Assembly: GCA_019054805.1 (NCBI GenBank)
Contig: JAHQIY010000003.1
Coordinates: 1,736,001-1,800,000 of the forward strand
Reading direction: 5' to 3'
DNA length: 64,000 bases
DNA from: Brachionus manjavacas
Taxonomy: Eukaryota > Rotifera > Eurotatoria > Ploima > Brachionidae
Shown: positions 31,248 through 40,954 of the stretch, piece by piece
How positions within the stretch are numbered: the first letter of the stretch is position 1
Layout: each line of letters opens with the position of its first letter
Translations under genes and position numbers: made by a program
Notes under the pieces: generated by a model
What the model was told of the DNA's origin: nothing
The model's input: only the letters and a program-made list of their open reading frames with translations
Databases searched by the model: none

Positions 31248-31650
31248 AAGCTTCGACAAGAACTCGACCGCAAAAACTATGAGTTGCCTGAAACGTCTAC
31301 AATAAATAACAGATCTCTCAAATTCAAGACATGTGATGACGGAAAGAAACGATTCTGGGGAAAACGAAATGGAGAATTAAAACTATTTTTGTCTAATGTC
31401 GATCGCTTATAGCAAAAAATGGCTCAAACAAAAGGGATCATCGCCTCAAATGATCTAGAGAAACAGACACAATTAAATGCCATTTTAACGATCGAGATTC
31501 CTGGGACTGATCAATCCACTACCATGTTGATGAACATGGCTCTACTCAATAATTCAAGTCCAGAAATTTCAAGTAACACCTCAATCTCATCTTTCTCGTA
31601 CAGCTCGTCAGACACTTCGATTTCATGTTTGTCAACTTCGTCTATATCAA
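31248..31650 (+). pseudogene. LINE-B ORF1/linker fragment embedded in LINE-D
   Basis: Frame KLRQELDRKNYEL, then SLKFKTCDDGKKRFWGKRNG matches LINE-B at about 52740-52900 (KLRQERDHKNNEL, IFKFKTCTDEKKRFWGIING). The next frame, GIIASNDLEKQTQ and a Ser/Thr-rich run, also parallels the LINE-B stretch before its endonuclease. It lacks any LINE 3' end, so it did not arrive by ordinary target-primed insertion. Confidence 0.8.
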
Positions 31651-31689
31651 GAATTACTTTAATAATGTACACAGCGAGATGTTGAACAC

Positions 31690-32700
31690 GGCAAGAAAAA
31701 CTAACAAAAACATTAATCTAAAAGTTAAAAAAATCAAAAGAAACTCCTGGTGGGACAAAGAGATTAAAGACCTGCACGTAAAAATTGTTTCACGTGCAGG
31801 TCTTTAATAAGTCTTTTGGTCTTTCTTGGCTACGAAAAAAAGAAAAAAGATAATAAAGACCCATACGTGATACCAGAAGAAGATATCAAAAATATATTGC
31901 AAAATTTAAAAAATGGTAAAAGTGTTGGTTTTAATGATGCTACAAACGAGATGAGCAATAATGGAATGTGTGATACCCTAATTTCAAAAATCAAGTCAAT
32001 AATAGAAAAAATAATTCAATTTAGACAAGTACCCAAATTTTTCAAAAAAGGAAAAATAATGCCAATTATCAAGGAGGAAGATAAACCAAGCAATGATCTT
32101 AACAACATTTGACCGATCACGATATCAGATGTCATTTCAAACATTTACGAGAAAATAATGCTCATGGAAATAATGAAAACTCATTATAATCCTGATAAAC
32201 AACTTGGTTTTAAGAAAAACAGTTCATGTTCACATGCAATATTCACAGTAAAAGAAACAATTGTAAAATACAACAAGAACAAAAAGAGAGTATATTGTTG
32301 CGAGTCATACTATTCAAAAAACTTAAGGACAAAGTGCACCCTCAAATTTGGAGAAGTCTTAGAAACTATTACTCGAATTCAATGGTATTAGTGTTTAATG
32401 AAAGCGAAATAAGTAATTTTTTTAAGACAAAGATTGGTGTAAAGCAAGGAGGACCATTGTCACCAAAACTTTTTTCAATTGATGTAGAGGATCTTATTAA
32501 AGAACAAGAGGGAAAAAACCTTGGAACAATAATACATGAGTAATTTACAGTGGTGGTTATGTATGCAGATGATATTTTAATACTAACAACGAGTCTGAAG
32601 GAACTTCAAGAGAAATCAATATATGCGAAAAATATTGAATACAACAAGAAATAAAGTTTAATCCGGAAAAAACACAGTTTTTTGTTTTTGGTGATAAAAT
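31690..32700 (+). pseudogene. LINE-D linker and reverse transcriptase
   Basis: Linker NSWWDKEIKDLHV, then RT blocks ILQNLKNGKSVGFNDATNEM, VPKFFKKGKIMPIIKEED, PITISDVISNIYEKIM, KTKIGVKQGGPLSPKLFS (block B) and VVMYADDILILTTSLKEL (catalytic YADD, intact). The block A Asp region near 32280-32320 is degraded. At least five frame changes or stops. The linker contains a 14-bp perfect hairpin (31766-31805). Confidence 0.85.
31766..31805. repeat. Perfect 14-bp hairpin inside LINE-D
   Basis: AAAGACCTGCACGT (31766-31779), 12-nt loop, ACGTGCAGGTCTTT (31792-31805). The right arm is followed by a stop in the linker frame, so it looks like a local inverted duplication that broke the ORF. Confidence 0.9.
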
Positions 32701-33415
32701 GAAACTAGGAGATCATAAATCAAGAAATAGAGCGTGTTGATAAACTAAGATATCTTGGAGTTCTTTTAAACAGAAAAAACAACAACAAGGAACAAGTTGA
32801 AACAAGGATAAAAGCGGCATTTTGATCATACTCTAGCTTAGAAACCTACAAACGGACAATAATTCCCTGACAACTAAGATTAAAATACACCTCTACAAAG
32901 TGTATTTTAATCCAACATTAACATCTGGTTTCGAAAATTACGTCCTAACAAAACAACAAATAAAAAAATTGCAAACAACTGAGGCGACAATCATAAAAAA
33001 ATGCTGAATCTCAAAAAAAATTCACGTACGAAGAGCCTGTTAAATGCTCTAGGGATGGAAAAGATGGAAAATTAATTATTGAAGGAGAAGTTGGCCTTCA
33101 TCAAAAGAGTTCTAAATAATAACCTAACACTAGGTGTCCTAAGAGAAATGGAAAAAAATACCAAACAAACAAAAGAACTAAGTAAAAAATCAATAGTAAA
33201 AGAGATTTGACAACTTGGAAAAAGAAGAAATAAGCCTTGGTGACTTAATTCAACTAATTAAAACAAGGATGAATGGATTAAAAACTATAGAACAAAATGG
33301 ATTTAGCGATCAATTAAAATATGCATAGAAAATATGGAAAATGATGTATATAGAAAGATGCTGGTAGGACTAACTTAATCGTTCTAAAAATTGAAGTTGG
33401 AAAAAAAAAAAAAAT

Positions 33416-33468
33416 TCGATGGATTTCCAAAAATGGATTTCCAGAAATACTTTATGGAAATCCATCGA
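33416..33468. repeat. Perfect 13-bp hairpin after LINE-D
   Basis: TCGATGGATTTCC and GGAAATCCATCGA, loop of 27 nt that itself contains TGGATTTCC again. It lies just past a poly-A run (33400-33414) that may mark the LINE-D 3' end. Confidence 0.85.
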
Positions 33469-33857
33469 TGTTGAATCGCATTTTGTGTTGCTTTTTTTTT
33501 AACTAAATTGAAAAATGAAAAAATGAATAATAAGATAAGATAAGAATAAAGATAATTTATCTTTCTATTACTAAATTGTTTTTTCTTTAATAAATCATTC
33601 TTAGGAAATTTTTTTCTAATTCAAAAAATATAAGCCTTGCCAAATAGAGTAAGAAAAAATTTTCGCTCTTATTGAAGCTTTAAAATTTGTTTTTGTTTGT
33701 GTTTATAACAAGACCTCATCTATTGCATTATCAAATTTAAATTGGAAAGAATATAAAAGTGGTAATCCGCAATTTAGTCGAAAAAACTCTTCTAAATCTC
33801 AATGTTTTTATCATTGTCAATGGATGGCAAAATGAAATGAATGAACAGGGAATTCAT

Positions 33858-33865
33858 GAAGGAAC
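33858..33865. repeat. Left 8-bp target duplication of hAT-like element
   Basis: GAAGGAAC, identical to 35676-35683. Confidence 0.75.
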
Positions 33866-35675
33866 AAGTGTTGGTTACGGTTAGACGAACCGTTTCATCA
33901 CACGGATGGTTTTTTGCGGTCATTTGACCGGTCAGCCAGGCGGTTTATTTTTTGGTTAAAAAAAGTATTCAGGAATCTTCCAGTTATGATTTCTGATAAA
34001 AAGATTTTCAATATACATGGAGGTTTAAACAAACAAAATATTCGTACCTAAACATCCTTTATCTGTAATGGTTTGGTATGACCAAGTTTGGCTTAACTAA
34101 ACCATATCAAATTTAAAGATGGTAATACATTTTTAAAAAAATGTTCAATAATTTAAAAAAAAAAATATATGATAAAGTGAAACAATAGATTCTAATCATT
34201 ACCTTTTGCAAAACGCGAAGGGAATAGATAATGTGGTAACTTTAAATCGGTATTTCAACAAGATGGAGCGAAACCCCACACACCGAATATTAGCCAAATA
34301 TATTGCCAAAAAAATCTATATCGTTTTATTTAAAAAGAAAACTGGCCCCCAAATTCTCCTGACTTAAATCCGTGTAATTTTTACTCATGGAACGCAATTG
34401 TTATAAGAAAGGAGAAAAAATGTTATTCGACAGGAGAAAATTTCCAAGAAGAGATAAGAAAAGCCGCAGAGAGTACCCATTGAAGAAATAAAAAAAAACA
34501 ATAGAATCGTTCGATTCTAGACTTCGCATTTATTCTGTGTGAATATCTTTAGAAAATTGTAAAGGCTATTATTTTAACAAATAATTTTTCAATTATCTAA
34601 AAAATAAAAAGTTAAACTGAATAAAAACTTCATTCTTCGAATTCAAAATTTTGGAAACACTAGTTACTAATATAACAGAATCAAATATTTAAACTTGTTT
34701 TAAATAATTTATTTAAAAATATGTTTTTTTTATTTTCAATTGATGTTTTAGTGATTTTGAATTCAAATTCAAATTTTTTTAGAATTGACTTAAAAGAAGC
34801 AACTTTTAAGTGCAAAATTTAGTAAACCAAGTTTACTAGTGACTAATATAACATTAAATCTTAAACTTGATCCATTTAGCTATTTTTAAAGTGTAAATAC
34901 AGACACTTTTAGTTATAAAATGGTAAAAAGTCTTAAACTTTCAAGAAGAATATTATTCATAGTTTTTTGTGTAAAATTGAGTATTTACTATAATCATACA
35001 AAATTTGGTAAAAAAATATCATTCCATTCAAAAGATATTACATTTTATTAACAAAAACCCCTCTTTTTGAACTTTTGCAATTTATGGATGTTTTTGATAA
35101 TATCTTTTGAACAAAGTAATGGAAAAATTTGAACTTGGTGTCATTAGAGAGCTGATAAAATTTTCTTTTTAATGATAAATAAAAATATATAGGTAAAAAT
35201 AAAAACATCGGGGACATTTTTAGGGTTACCCTGTGACCTGGTTGTCAAATCGACGAAATTTCAAATATTTTATATTTATATAAGTAGTCATTCTATATCT
35301 GTGTTAAATTGCATCCGAAACAAACATTTCTTTCATTTTTTTTTAATTTAAAATTTCGGTCAAGCTTTATTGGACACCCGTTAATTAAAAGGATAAAAAA
35401 AAATTTTCTTTACTTATTCTAAAAAGTTTTTTAAGATTTTTATTTTTATTTTGCAAAATTTTACAAAAAATTTAGTGACCGCCCGCCGAAAAGTTGGCCG
35501 GTTTTTTGGCTGCCCGTATTTTTAGACCGTTTATTTTGGCGGTCCAAAAAATAGACTGCCTAGCTGATCGGCAAAATGACCGCCCGCTTAAAGGTTGTCC
35601 GGCTAATAAGGTCACGGTTACGGTTTCTGAAAATTTTGGCTTTTTAAGTGTCCGCTTGTTCGGATTCCAACACTA
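33866..35675. mobile_element. Non-autonomous hAT-like element, 1,810 bp
   Basis: Flanked by GAAGGAAC on both sides, the 8-bp duplication length of hAT elements. Termini are AAGTGTTGG at left and, inward from the right, TAGTGTTGG. Subterminal inverted GC-rich blocks match well: left GGTCATTTGACCGGTCAGCC (33900s) against the inverse of 35550-35590 (GGTCATTTTGCCGATCAGCT), each followed by TATTTTTTGG. No hAT transposase is visible inside. A mariner-like fragment (34050-34560) is nested in it. Confidence 0.85.
34050..34560 (+). pseudogene. Mariner/Tc1-like transposase fragment
   Basis: Frames give MVWYDQVW, then YFQQDGAKPHTPNISQ (the Q-D-G-A-x-x-H-T block with the second catalytic Asp) and ENWPPNSPDLNPCNFYSWN (the W-P-P-x-S-P-D-L-N-P block with the third acidic residue), followed by EEIRKAAES. 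Stops and frameshifts abound. The motifs are those of mariner/Tc1 transposases, but this is not the DD37E element at 22038. Confidence 0.85.
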
Positions 35676-35683
35676 GAAGGAAC
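35676..35683. repeat. Right 8-bp target duplication of hAT-like element
   Basis: GAAGGAAC, identical to 33858-33865. Confidence 0.75.
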
Positions 35684-36212
35684 CAAGAAAAGTTCACAAA
35701 AGGACAGTTGACAGAATTTAAATGCTCTTTCTTTCTCAAAATCTTTTGATTAATTTTTTTACTTACTTCCCATCCAGAGTTGTTTTAAAGTGACTAGTCA
35801 AGACTTTGACTTAAAACAGACTTTTAAGGACTTTTTTTTCATGATTTTAACGCAAGTCTGTTTCCATCTGATTCACATCATGTAAAATTTTCTGATAAAT
35901 TAAAAAAAAATTGATAAATGAGGTTTTGAATTTTTTCTGTCTAAAAATATTAATCAAAATGACTAATGTCCTTGAAATCACACTCTTATCAGCACGAAAC
36001 AAGCAAAAGAGAAAAAATTAAAAAATTAAATTGTGCAAATTTTTAAATCGTCATTTAAAAAAAAAACTAATAAAAATCATCTTTTTTTGTTGAGTAACCT
36101 AAGAAACGCTCAATATCTAAACAAATATAAAAATGATAAAAATTATTTAATAGCAAAAAAAAGAGAGAGCTTTTAAAATTTAATAAAAATTAATTTAAAA
36201 ATAATAAAATAA
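35684..36212. other. Upstream region of the SLC44 gene
   Basis: AT-rich. Contains a fragment at about 35790-35870 (AGTCAAGACTTTGACTTAAA ... CGCAAGTCTG) that resembles the ends of the MITE at 16924. The gene's leader is presumably within the last 150 bp. No clear TATA box in a fixed position. Confidence 0.4.
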
Positions 36213-38417
36213 ATGGCGTCAACAAGAAATCGGAGTCACTCAATAGAAATGGGGTCGCGGAGGCCCCATCAGCGCCCAAAAGCGCCATCGCGCCGCCCAC
36301 CCAAACACAAATGCACAGACATCATATGCGTCCTAATATTCTTGGTTTGCGTCGCCATTCTCATAGCTATCAGTGTGATATCTTATCTAAATGGCGACCC
36401 CAAGAGCCTCATACTTCCGCATGACTCGCGGGGCAACATCTGCGGACAAGCAGACAACGCGGACAAAAAGCACCTGTTCTTTTTTGACCTGACCAAGTGT
36501 CTGAGCTTTCTGTCAGCCATAAACGGCTGTCCCACTCGACAAATTTGTGTGTCCGAGTGTCCCAGCGAGTACGGCTACAATAAAGTGCCGGCTCTGGCGC
36601 CAAAACTCCAGCCGTTCTGCGACCCCGAGACCAAAGAGTGCCCCACGTACATCATACCAAGCGAGGCGATATTTGGACGGTGCGTGCCCAAAATCATATC
36701 CAGCGTGGGCGATAACCTCCAAGGCATTGTCGAAGCCGTCGATCCGGACACCAACCAAACGGTGGCCATAGAGGCGTTCGACCCAAGCGGACAAATGGCG
36801 CCGCTCAGCTACCAAACACTCCTTAAATCCATCGAATATCTGAGAAATTTTCTCAACCTGAAAGAAAGCTCCGAGCTTATTTTCGAAGACTTTGCCAAGA
36901 CCTACTGGCTGGTTCTGGCCGGCGTCGCCACGGCCGCCCTCCTCTGCTTCGTCTGGATATTCGCGCTTCGCTTCCTCATCAAACCAGTAGTCTACTCTTC
37001 ATTCGCCCTAGTCATCAGCGTCACCGGCTTCATCACTTATTTCTCCGTCAACGAATACCTCTCTCTGAGAAAACAAAACCAAACAACAAATTTTAAGCTA
37101 GAATTCGAGCTGCTGTTCGACATCAACTACATCCAAAGTCTGAAAGAGACGTGGCTCGCTCTCTCCATCCTATTCGGGCTCATATTCCTCGTTCTGCTTG
37201 TGGTGACCACTTTCTTGCGCAAGCAAATCAAGTTCGCAATAGCGCTGATCAAAGAGGTGAGCAAGGCGGTCGTTGACATGCCCAGTGTGCTCATCTGGCC
37301 TCTGGTCCCGCTTGCCATCCAAACAGCATTCATAGTCTATTGCCTGACGGTGTCTGTGTACTTGGCCTCGTCGGGCATCAAGCTGTACAAAGTGGTCGAC
37401 ACAAACAACTCGTTTGCCAACGTCACTGAGCGAATGGGCTCGCAAGTAAACGTCGGAGACTATTGCATACCGGAGCTGTTCGACCAGATGAATGTGCCCG
37501 AGTCCTACGAATGCTACTTTTACAAGTTCGGCTTTAACACGACGCTGCCGTTCGGCGTCGACTCGGCACAGCTCAAAAACTACTACACTTTTTTCATGCA
37601 GATCATCAACGAATACCAATGGGTGCCGCAGGTCTACGTCATTTTCATGCTCTTTTGGCTGGTGGCGTTCAGTGTGGCGCTGAATCAGATGACCCTTGGC
37701 GGAGCGTTTGGCGCCTGGTTTTTCAGCCGCCACGACAAGCTGAGTGTGAAAAAGCTGCCGTTTGTGACGCTGGTCGTTTCGTTTTGGCGGGCCGTTTTCT
37801 ACCACTTGGGGACTGTGGCGTTCGGCTCGCTGCTCATTGCCATACTGAAGCTGGTGCGCCTTTTTCTCGAGTTTGTGAGCTCCAAAGTCAAGCAGTCGGA
37901 GAACAAGGCGGCCGAGTACACGCTCAAGTGCATGAAGTGCTGCTTTTGGTGCTTGGAAAGGTTTGTGAAATTTTTGAATCGCCGTGTGTTCATAATCACG
38001 GCCACGTACAGTCTGAACTTCTGTTCGGCGGCCAAGCGCGCCGTCGAGATAATTACGCGCAACATCCTCAGGGTGCTCGTGTTGAACAAGCTCAGCGATT
38101 TTGTTCTCTTCATTTCGAACTTGTGCATCACGTTTTTGATGGCAGTGTTGGGCTTTTACGTTTTTACGCGCAAAATTCCACTCGATTTTCTGCTCGAAGT
38201 GACGCCCGAGCTCAATTTCTACGTGGCTCCATTGGCTGTGCTGATCGTGGGAAGCTATTGTGTGTCCAAGTTGTTCTTGGACGTGTTCTCTTTTGGCATT
38301 GACACTATTCTCTTGTGCGCCCTTATTGACTTCGAAGAGAACGATGGGACTAGAGAAAAGCCCTATTTTATGTCCACCAGCTTGAAAAAAATTCTCAAAG
38401 TAAAACATAGGCATTGA
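36213..38417 (+). CDS. Choline transporter-like protein (SLC44 family), 734 aa
   Basis: An intact single-exon ORF. SLC44/CTL proteins carry choline and related cations across plasma and organelle membranes. A basic cytosolic N-terminus (residues 1-36) precedes a first membrane segment (about 37-58) and the family hallmark NGDPKSLILPHDSRGNICG. A Cys-rich outer loop (about 78-228) follows, then a run of membrane segments at about 232-254, 259-279, 313-335, 358-385, 473-500, 515-555, 628-652 and 668-690. It ends with DTILLCALIDFEENDGT and a PYF-type motif, typical of SLC44 C-termini. Length is normal for the family. The gene is strikingly GC-rich against its surroundings and has no introns, suggesting a retrocopy or strong codon selection. 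AATAAA follows at about 38515. Likely functional. Which SLC44 paralogue it is cannot be told. Confidence 0.93.
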   Translation: MASTRNRSHSIEMGSRRPHQRPKAPSRRPPKHKCTDIICVLIFLVCVAILIAISVISYLNGDPKSLILPHDSRGNICGQADNADKKHLFFFDLTKCLSFLSAINGCPTRQICVSECPSEYGYNKVPALAPKLQPFCDPETKECPTYIIPSEAIFGRCVPKIISSVGDNLQGIVEAVDPDTNQTVAIEAFDPSGQMAPLSYQTLLKSIEYLRNFLNLKESSELIFEDFAKTYWLVLAGVATAALLCFVWIFALRFLIKPVVYSSFALVISVTGFITYFSVNEYLSLRKQNQTTNFKLEFELLFDINYIQSLKETWLALSILFGLIFLVLLVVTTFLRKQIKFAIALIKEVSKAVVDMPSVLIWPLVPLAIQTAFIVYCLTVSVYLASSGIKLYKVVDTNNSFANVTERMGSQVNVGDYCIPELFDQMNVPESYECYFYKFGFNTTLPFGVDSAQLKNYYTFFMQIINEYQWVPQVYVIFMLFWLVAFSVALNQMTLGGAFGAWFFSRHDKLSVKKLPFVTLVVSFWRAVFYHLGTVAFGSLLIAILKLVRLFLEFVSSKVKQSENKAAEYTLKCMKCCFWCLERFVKFLNRRVFIITATYSLNFCSAAKRAVEIITRNILRVLVLNKLSDFVLFISNLCITFLMAVLGFYVFTRKIPLDFLLEVTPELNFYVAPLAVLIVGSYCVSKLFLDVFSFGIDTILLCALIDFEENDGTREKPYFMSTSLKKILKVKHRH

Positions 38418-38420
38418 TTT

Positions 38421-38795
38421 TTTTCCTTTTTCCTTGGAGCCAAAAATTTTATTTTGACAATTGAATTTATTTTAAACTATTTATTAAAAATTTTTTTTAT
38501 TTTTAAATTTCGATTAATAAAAAATTAAAGTCAAATACAGTCAATCCTCGGTAAAACGAACAAGATTCAGCTTTTAGCTTCCTATTCCATTGAAGAATTC
38601 ATTCCCTAAAGACATACAAGCCGATCCGAAAAAAAGACCTGTTCGGGTACGGGTTTCGGTTTTTACCAGTTCACGTACTCGTACCCGAAAAACAATTAAA
38701 TCTCAGGTTTTTCAAAACAGATAAAGTTTAAATTTTGATAAATACACGTTTTCATACGTGTTGCAATGAGAATTTAAAAAAATTCAACCCAAGCA

Positions 38796-38829
<34 letters not shown>

Positions 38830-38837
38830 TTTAAAGA
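38421..38837. other. 3' flank of SLC44 with simple repeats
   Basis: Holds the probable poly-A signal (about 38515), an inverted repeat (38642-38689: TTCGGGTACG ... CGTACCCGAA with further CGGGTT words) and an (ATC)n microsatellite at about 38794-38825. Confidence 0.6.
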
Positions 38838-39150
38838 ACTTTTGGATTTTTCTATTCACGACTTATAAATTGCTTTGTGATCAAGAGATCAATGTTGAAA
38901 TTTACAACATTTAAGCATTCAATTTTTAATAACATAAATCTAATTTTCTCAGATTTTGTAAAAAAATTCAAAAAATTTAATTTAAATATATCAATGTTTT
39001 ATTTTTTTAAATAATTATATAAAAAATTAATATTTTTAATTTTTAAAACTTTTTTTTATTTAAATAAATGGAGTGTTAATCGGTCTTTATGACATGGGCA
39101 CTAGCCTGTTGATTAACCTTGAAATTAAAAAAAAAAAAAAAAAAAAAAAT
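38838..39150 (+). mobile_element. LINE-A 3' fragment with poly-A tail
   Basis: Plus-strand copy of the LINE-A tail: TTGCTTTGTGATCAAGAGAT matches the reverse of 640-670, and GGGCACTAGCCTGTTGATTA matches the reverse of about 377-397. It ends in an A-run (39127-39149). Strongly 5'-truncated. It lies against a hAT transposase remnant. Confidence 0.85.
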
Positions 39151-39167
39151 TGAGCCAATATAGTTAA

Positions 39168-39349
39168 AAATTTCCAAATTTAGCTAAAGTTTTTCCAATA
39201 CCAGTATCAAGTGCTTTTATAGAAAGATTTTTAAACATTAGTGGTTTAGTTTGTGATACGAGATCAATGAATATGCTGCCGGAAACCCTAATTGAAAGAG
39301 TAATGTTAACTTTAAAGTCTATAGTTCCACAGTGCAATACTGTGTAAAA
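39168..39349 (+). pseudogene. hAT transposase C-terminal dimerisation domain
   Basis: Frame FPNLAKVFPIPVSSAFIERF, then NISGLVCDTRSMNMLPETLI matches the hATC pattern: FP-x-LA, I-P-x-SSA-x-x-ERxFS, x-SG, R-x-x-L-x-P. It ends at a stop after CNTV (39345-39347). Only the C-terminus remains; the LINE-A insertion bounds it upstream. Confidence 0.85.
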
Positions 39350-39479
39350 CATTAGATAAAGACGATGCTTTTCAATTGTTAGTATTTTTTGCTATTATAT
39401 AATCATTTTCATTTCTTTCTTTCCCTTATTTTTTGTTTAGGCTAGAATTGGCCATTTATTAATATTATTATTATTTTTG

Positions 39480-39880
39480 TGTAGTTGGATGAGATGAATC
39501 ACGCCTGAATCTCTCTTCTAGGGTACTCCAACCAAGAGCGACTGCTCTCTCGAAGTATGGTTTTGCCGTTAATTTTGGCACAAGTTTCGAGAATCTTCGC
39601 TGAACTTGCTAAAGGACATCTATGTCACTTCGTCGATACGGAATTTAGGCTTCTACAGCAAATTCGAGATGGGATCGAAAAATGACTTAAAATGTAGATC
39701 TACTAATTTTAAAGACAAATATTTTAAAGTGAGTCTTATCCGACTTCTTACCATCGTTCTTTAAGCCGCTGCTCGCTTAGCTTGTTTACTTGACTAAAGA
39801 TCGCTGGTAATGATGATTCCGAGATCGCGTTCTTTCGTTCCTTCGCTAGATTAAAGCTGGTTTTGAACAGAAAGTTTTAA
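39480..39880 (-). pseudogene. LINE-B-type RT C-terminal fragment
   Basis: Minus-strand frames KERDLGIIITSDL and, further on, IPYRRSDIDVL, QRRFSKLVPKLTAKPYFERA and ALGWSTLEERFRR. They match LINE-B at 55470-55810 almost residue for residue. Stops and a missing middle part make it a relic of a second LINE-B copy. Confidence 0.85.
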
Positions 39881-40954
39881 TATCTTTATTGTTTTTTAAT
39901 AATGATGTTGGTTATTGACTGCTTGGTTAACCAATATTTTAAACTTTGGTAAATCAATAACTAGCTATATAAAATAGTAGTAAACAATTTAATTTAGCCC
40001 CTTCTAATAAATTTTTTTCCCCTGATTTGGTACTTATATCCAGATTTATTTAAAATTCAAATTTACAAAATTTTTTGATCAAAAAACTAATTTCATGAAA
40101 TTCTGATCCAAGTTTGATTATTTCAAACTTTCATTAATTTTTATATTTTCGAACTTGCATTACTTCTCCTGAAAGGAAGTTGATTCAAGGTCGTTTAAAA
40201 GTCAAAGTTTTTTTTTTAAATAAAAGTTCAGACTTGTTTTCAATATAGAAAGAAAAAAGCCGTCAATCCAATTAATATTTTTGGAAAAACAACAAAAAGG
40301 ATCAACAAAAAGAGAAAATTGATTTTATTTTATTTATTTAAACGAGAATTAAAAAAGACATTTGTCTATCTGACAATCAAATTGGCAGTTAATTTTCTAA
40401 TTTCAATTTGAAAAAGCTACATAAATTTTTCAAATTATAACAAATTTATAAAATAATAAAAAAATACAAAAATACAAAACAAAAGATTTTTAAGCTTTTG
40501 CAGCACACTGTGTATTCCAAGTCAGCTAATTGAGATCTAGCCCCTTTTTCTGACCAAAACTTTTTTTTAAACTTTTTTTCAAAATTCACATAAAAAAGCA
40601 AAATAATGAATTTTTGGGAACAATTGGAATTTTATTTACATTTTTATACATTTTATTATTAATAATATTTATATATTATTAAACGTGACGTTAATACCAG
40701 AAAATATAACTTTTAATGCAAGCTCTGATAAAGAGTCAATTATGCAGAATGAGAAAAAATCAGATTGTTGGGTTTTCGGTCTTACAATTTTTTCAACCTT
40801 AATGACTTGAATAACTTAGAGAAATAATGAATAATTTCTGATTTTAAATATTGCTTTGTCTTCAAAAATCAAAGACATTTTTTTTTATCTTAATTAAATA
40901 CAAATTCAAAAAAATAAAAAAATTAAACTTGATTATTAACTGAAAAAAATAAAG
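39881..40954. other. AT-rich stretch upstream of the galactosyltransferase
   Basis: No coding or repeat structure recognised beyond poly-A/T runs. The promoter of the next gene must be near its 3' end. Confidence 0.4.

Larger units (their letters stand above)
29650..33350 (+). mobile_element. LINE-D, non-LTR retrotransposon with gag-like ORF1 (chimeric)
   Basis: Plus-strand order: ORF1 with three CCHC zinc knuckles (29650-31077), a foreign piece homologous to LINE-B (about 31248-31650), then linker and reverse transcriptase (31690-32700) and a stop-rich C-terminal region to about 33350. The endonuclease domain expected between ORF1 and RT is absent. Many frameshifts. Confidence 0.8.

Noticed and set aside
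37170-38414. 414-codon open frame antisense to the SLC44 gene
   Set aside because: It lies wholly opposite an intact, motif-rich SLC44 ORF; its composition (Gln/His/Arg-rich) is what GC-rich codons give on the reverse strand. Kept only as a remark on the gene's composition.
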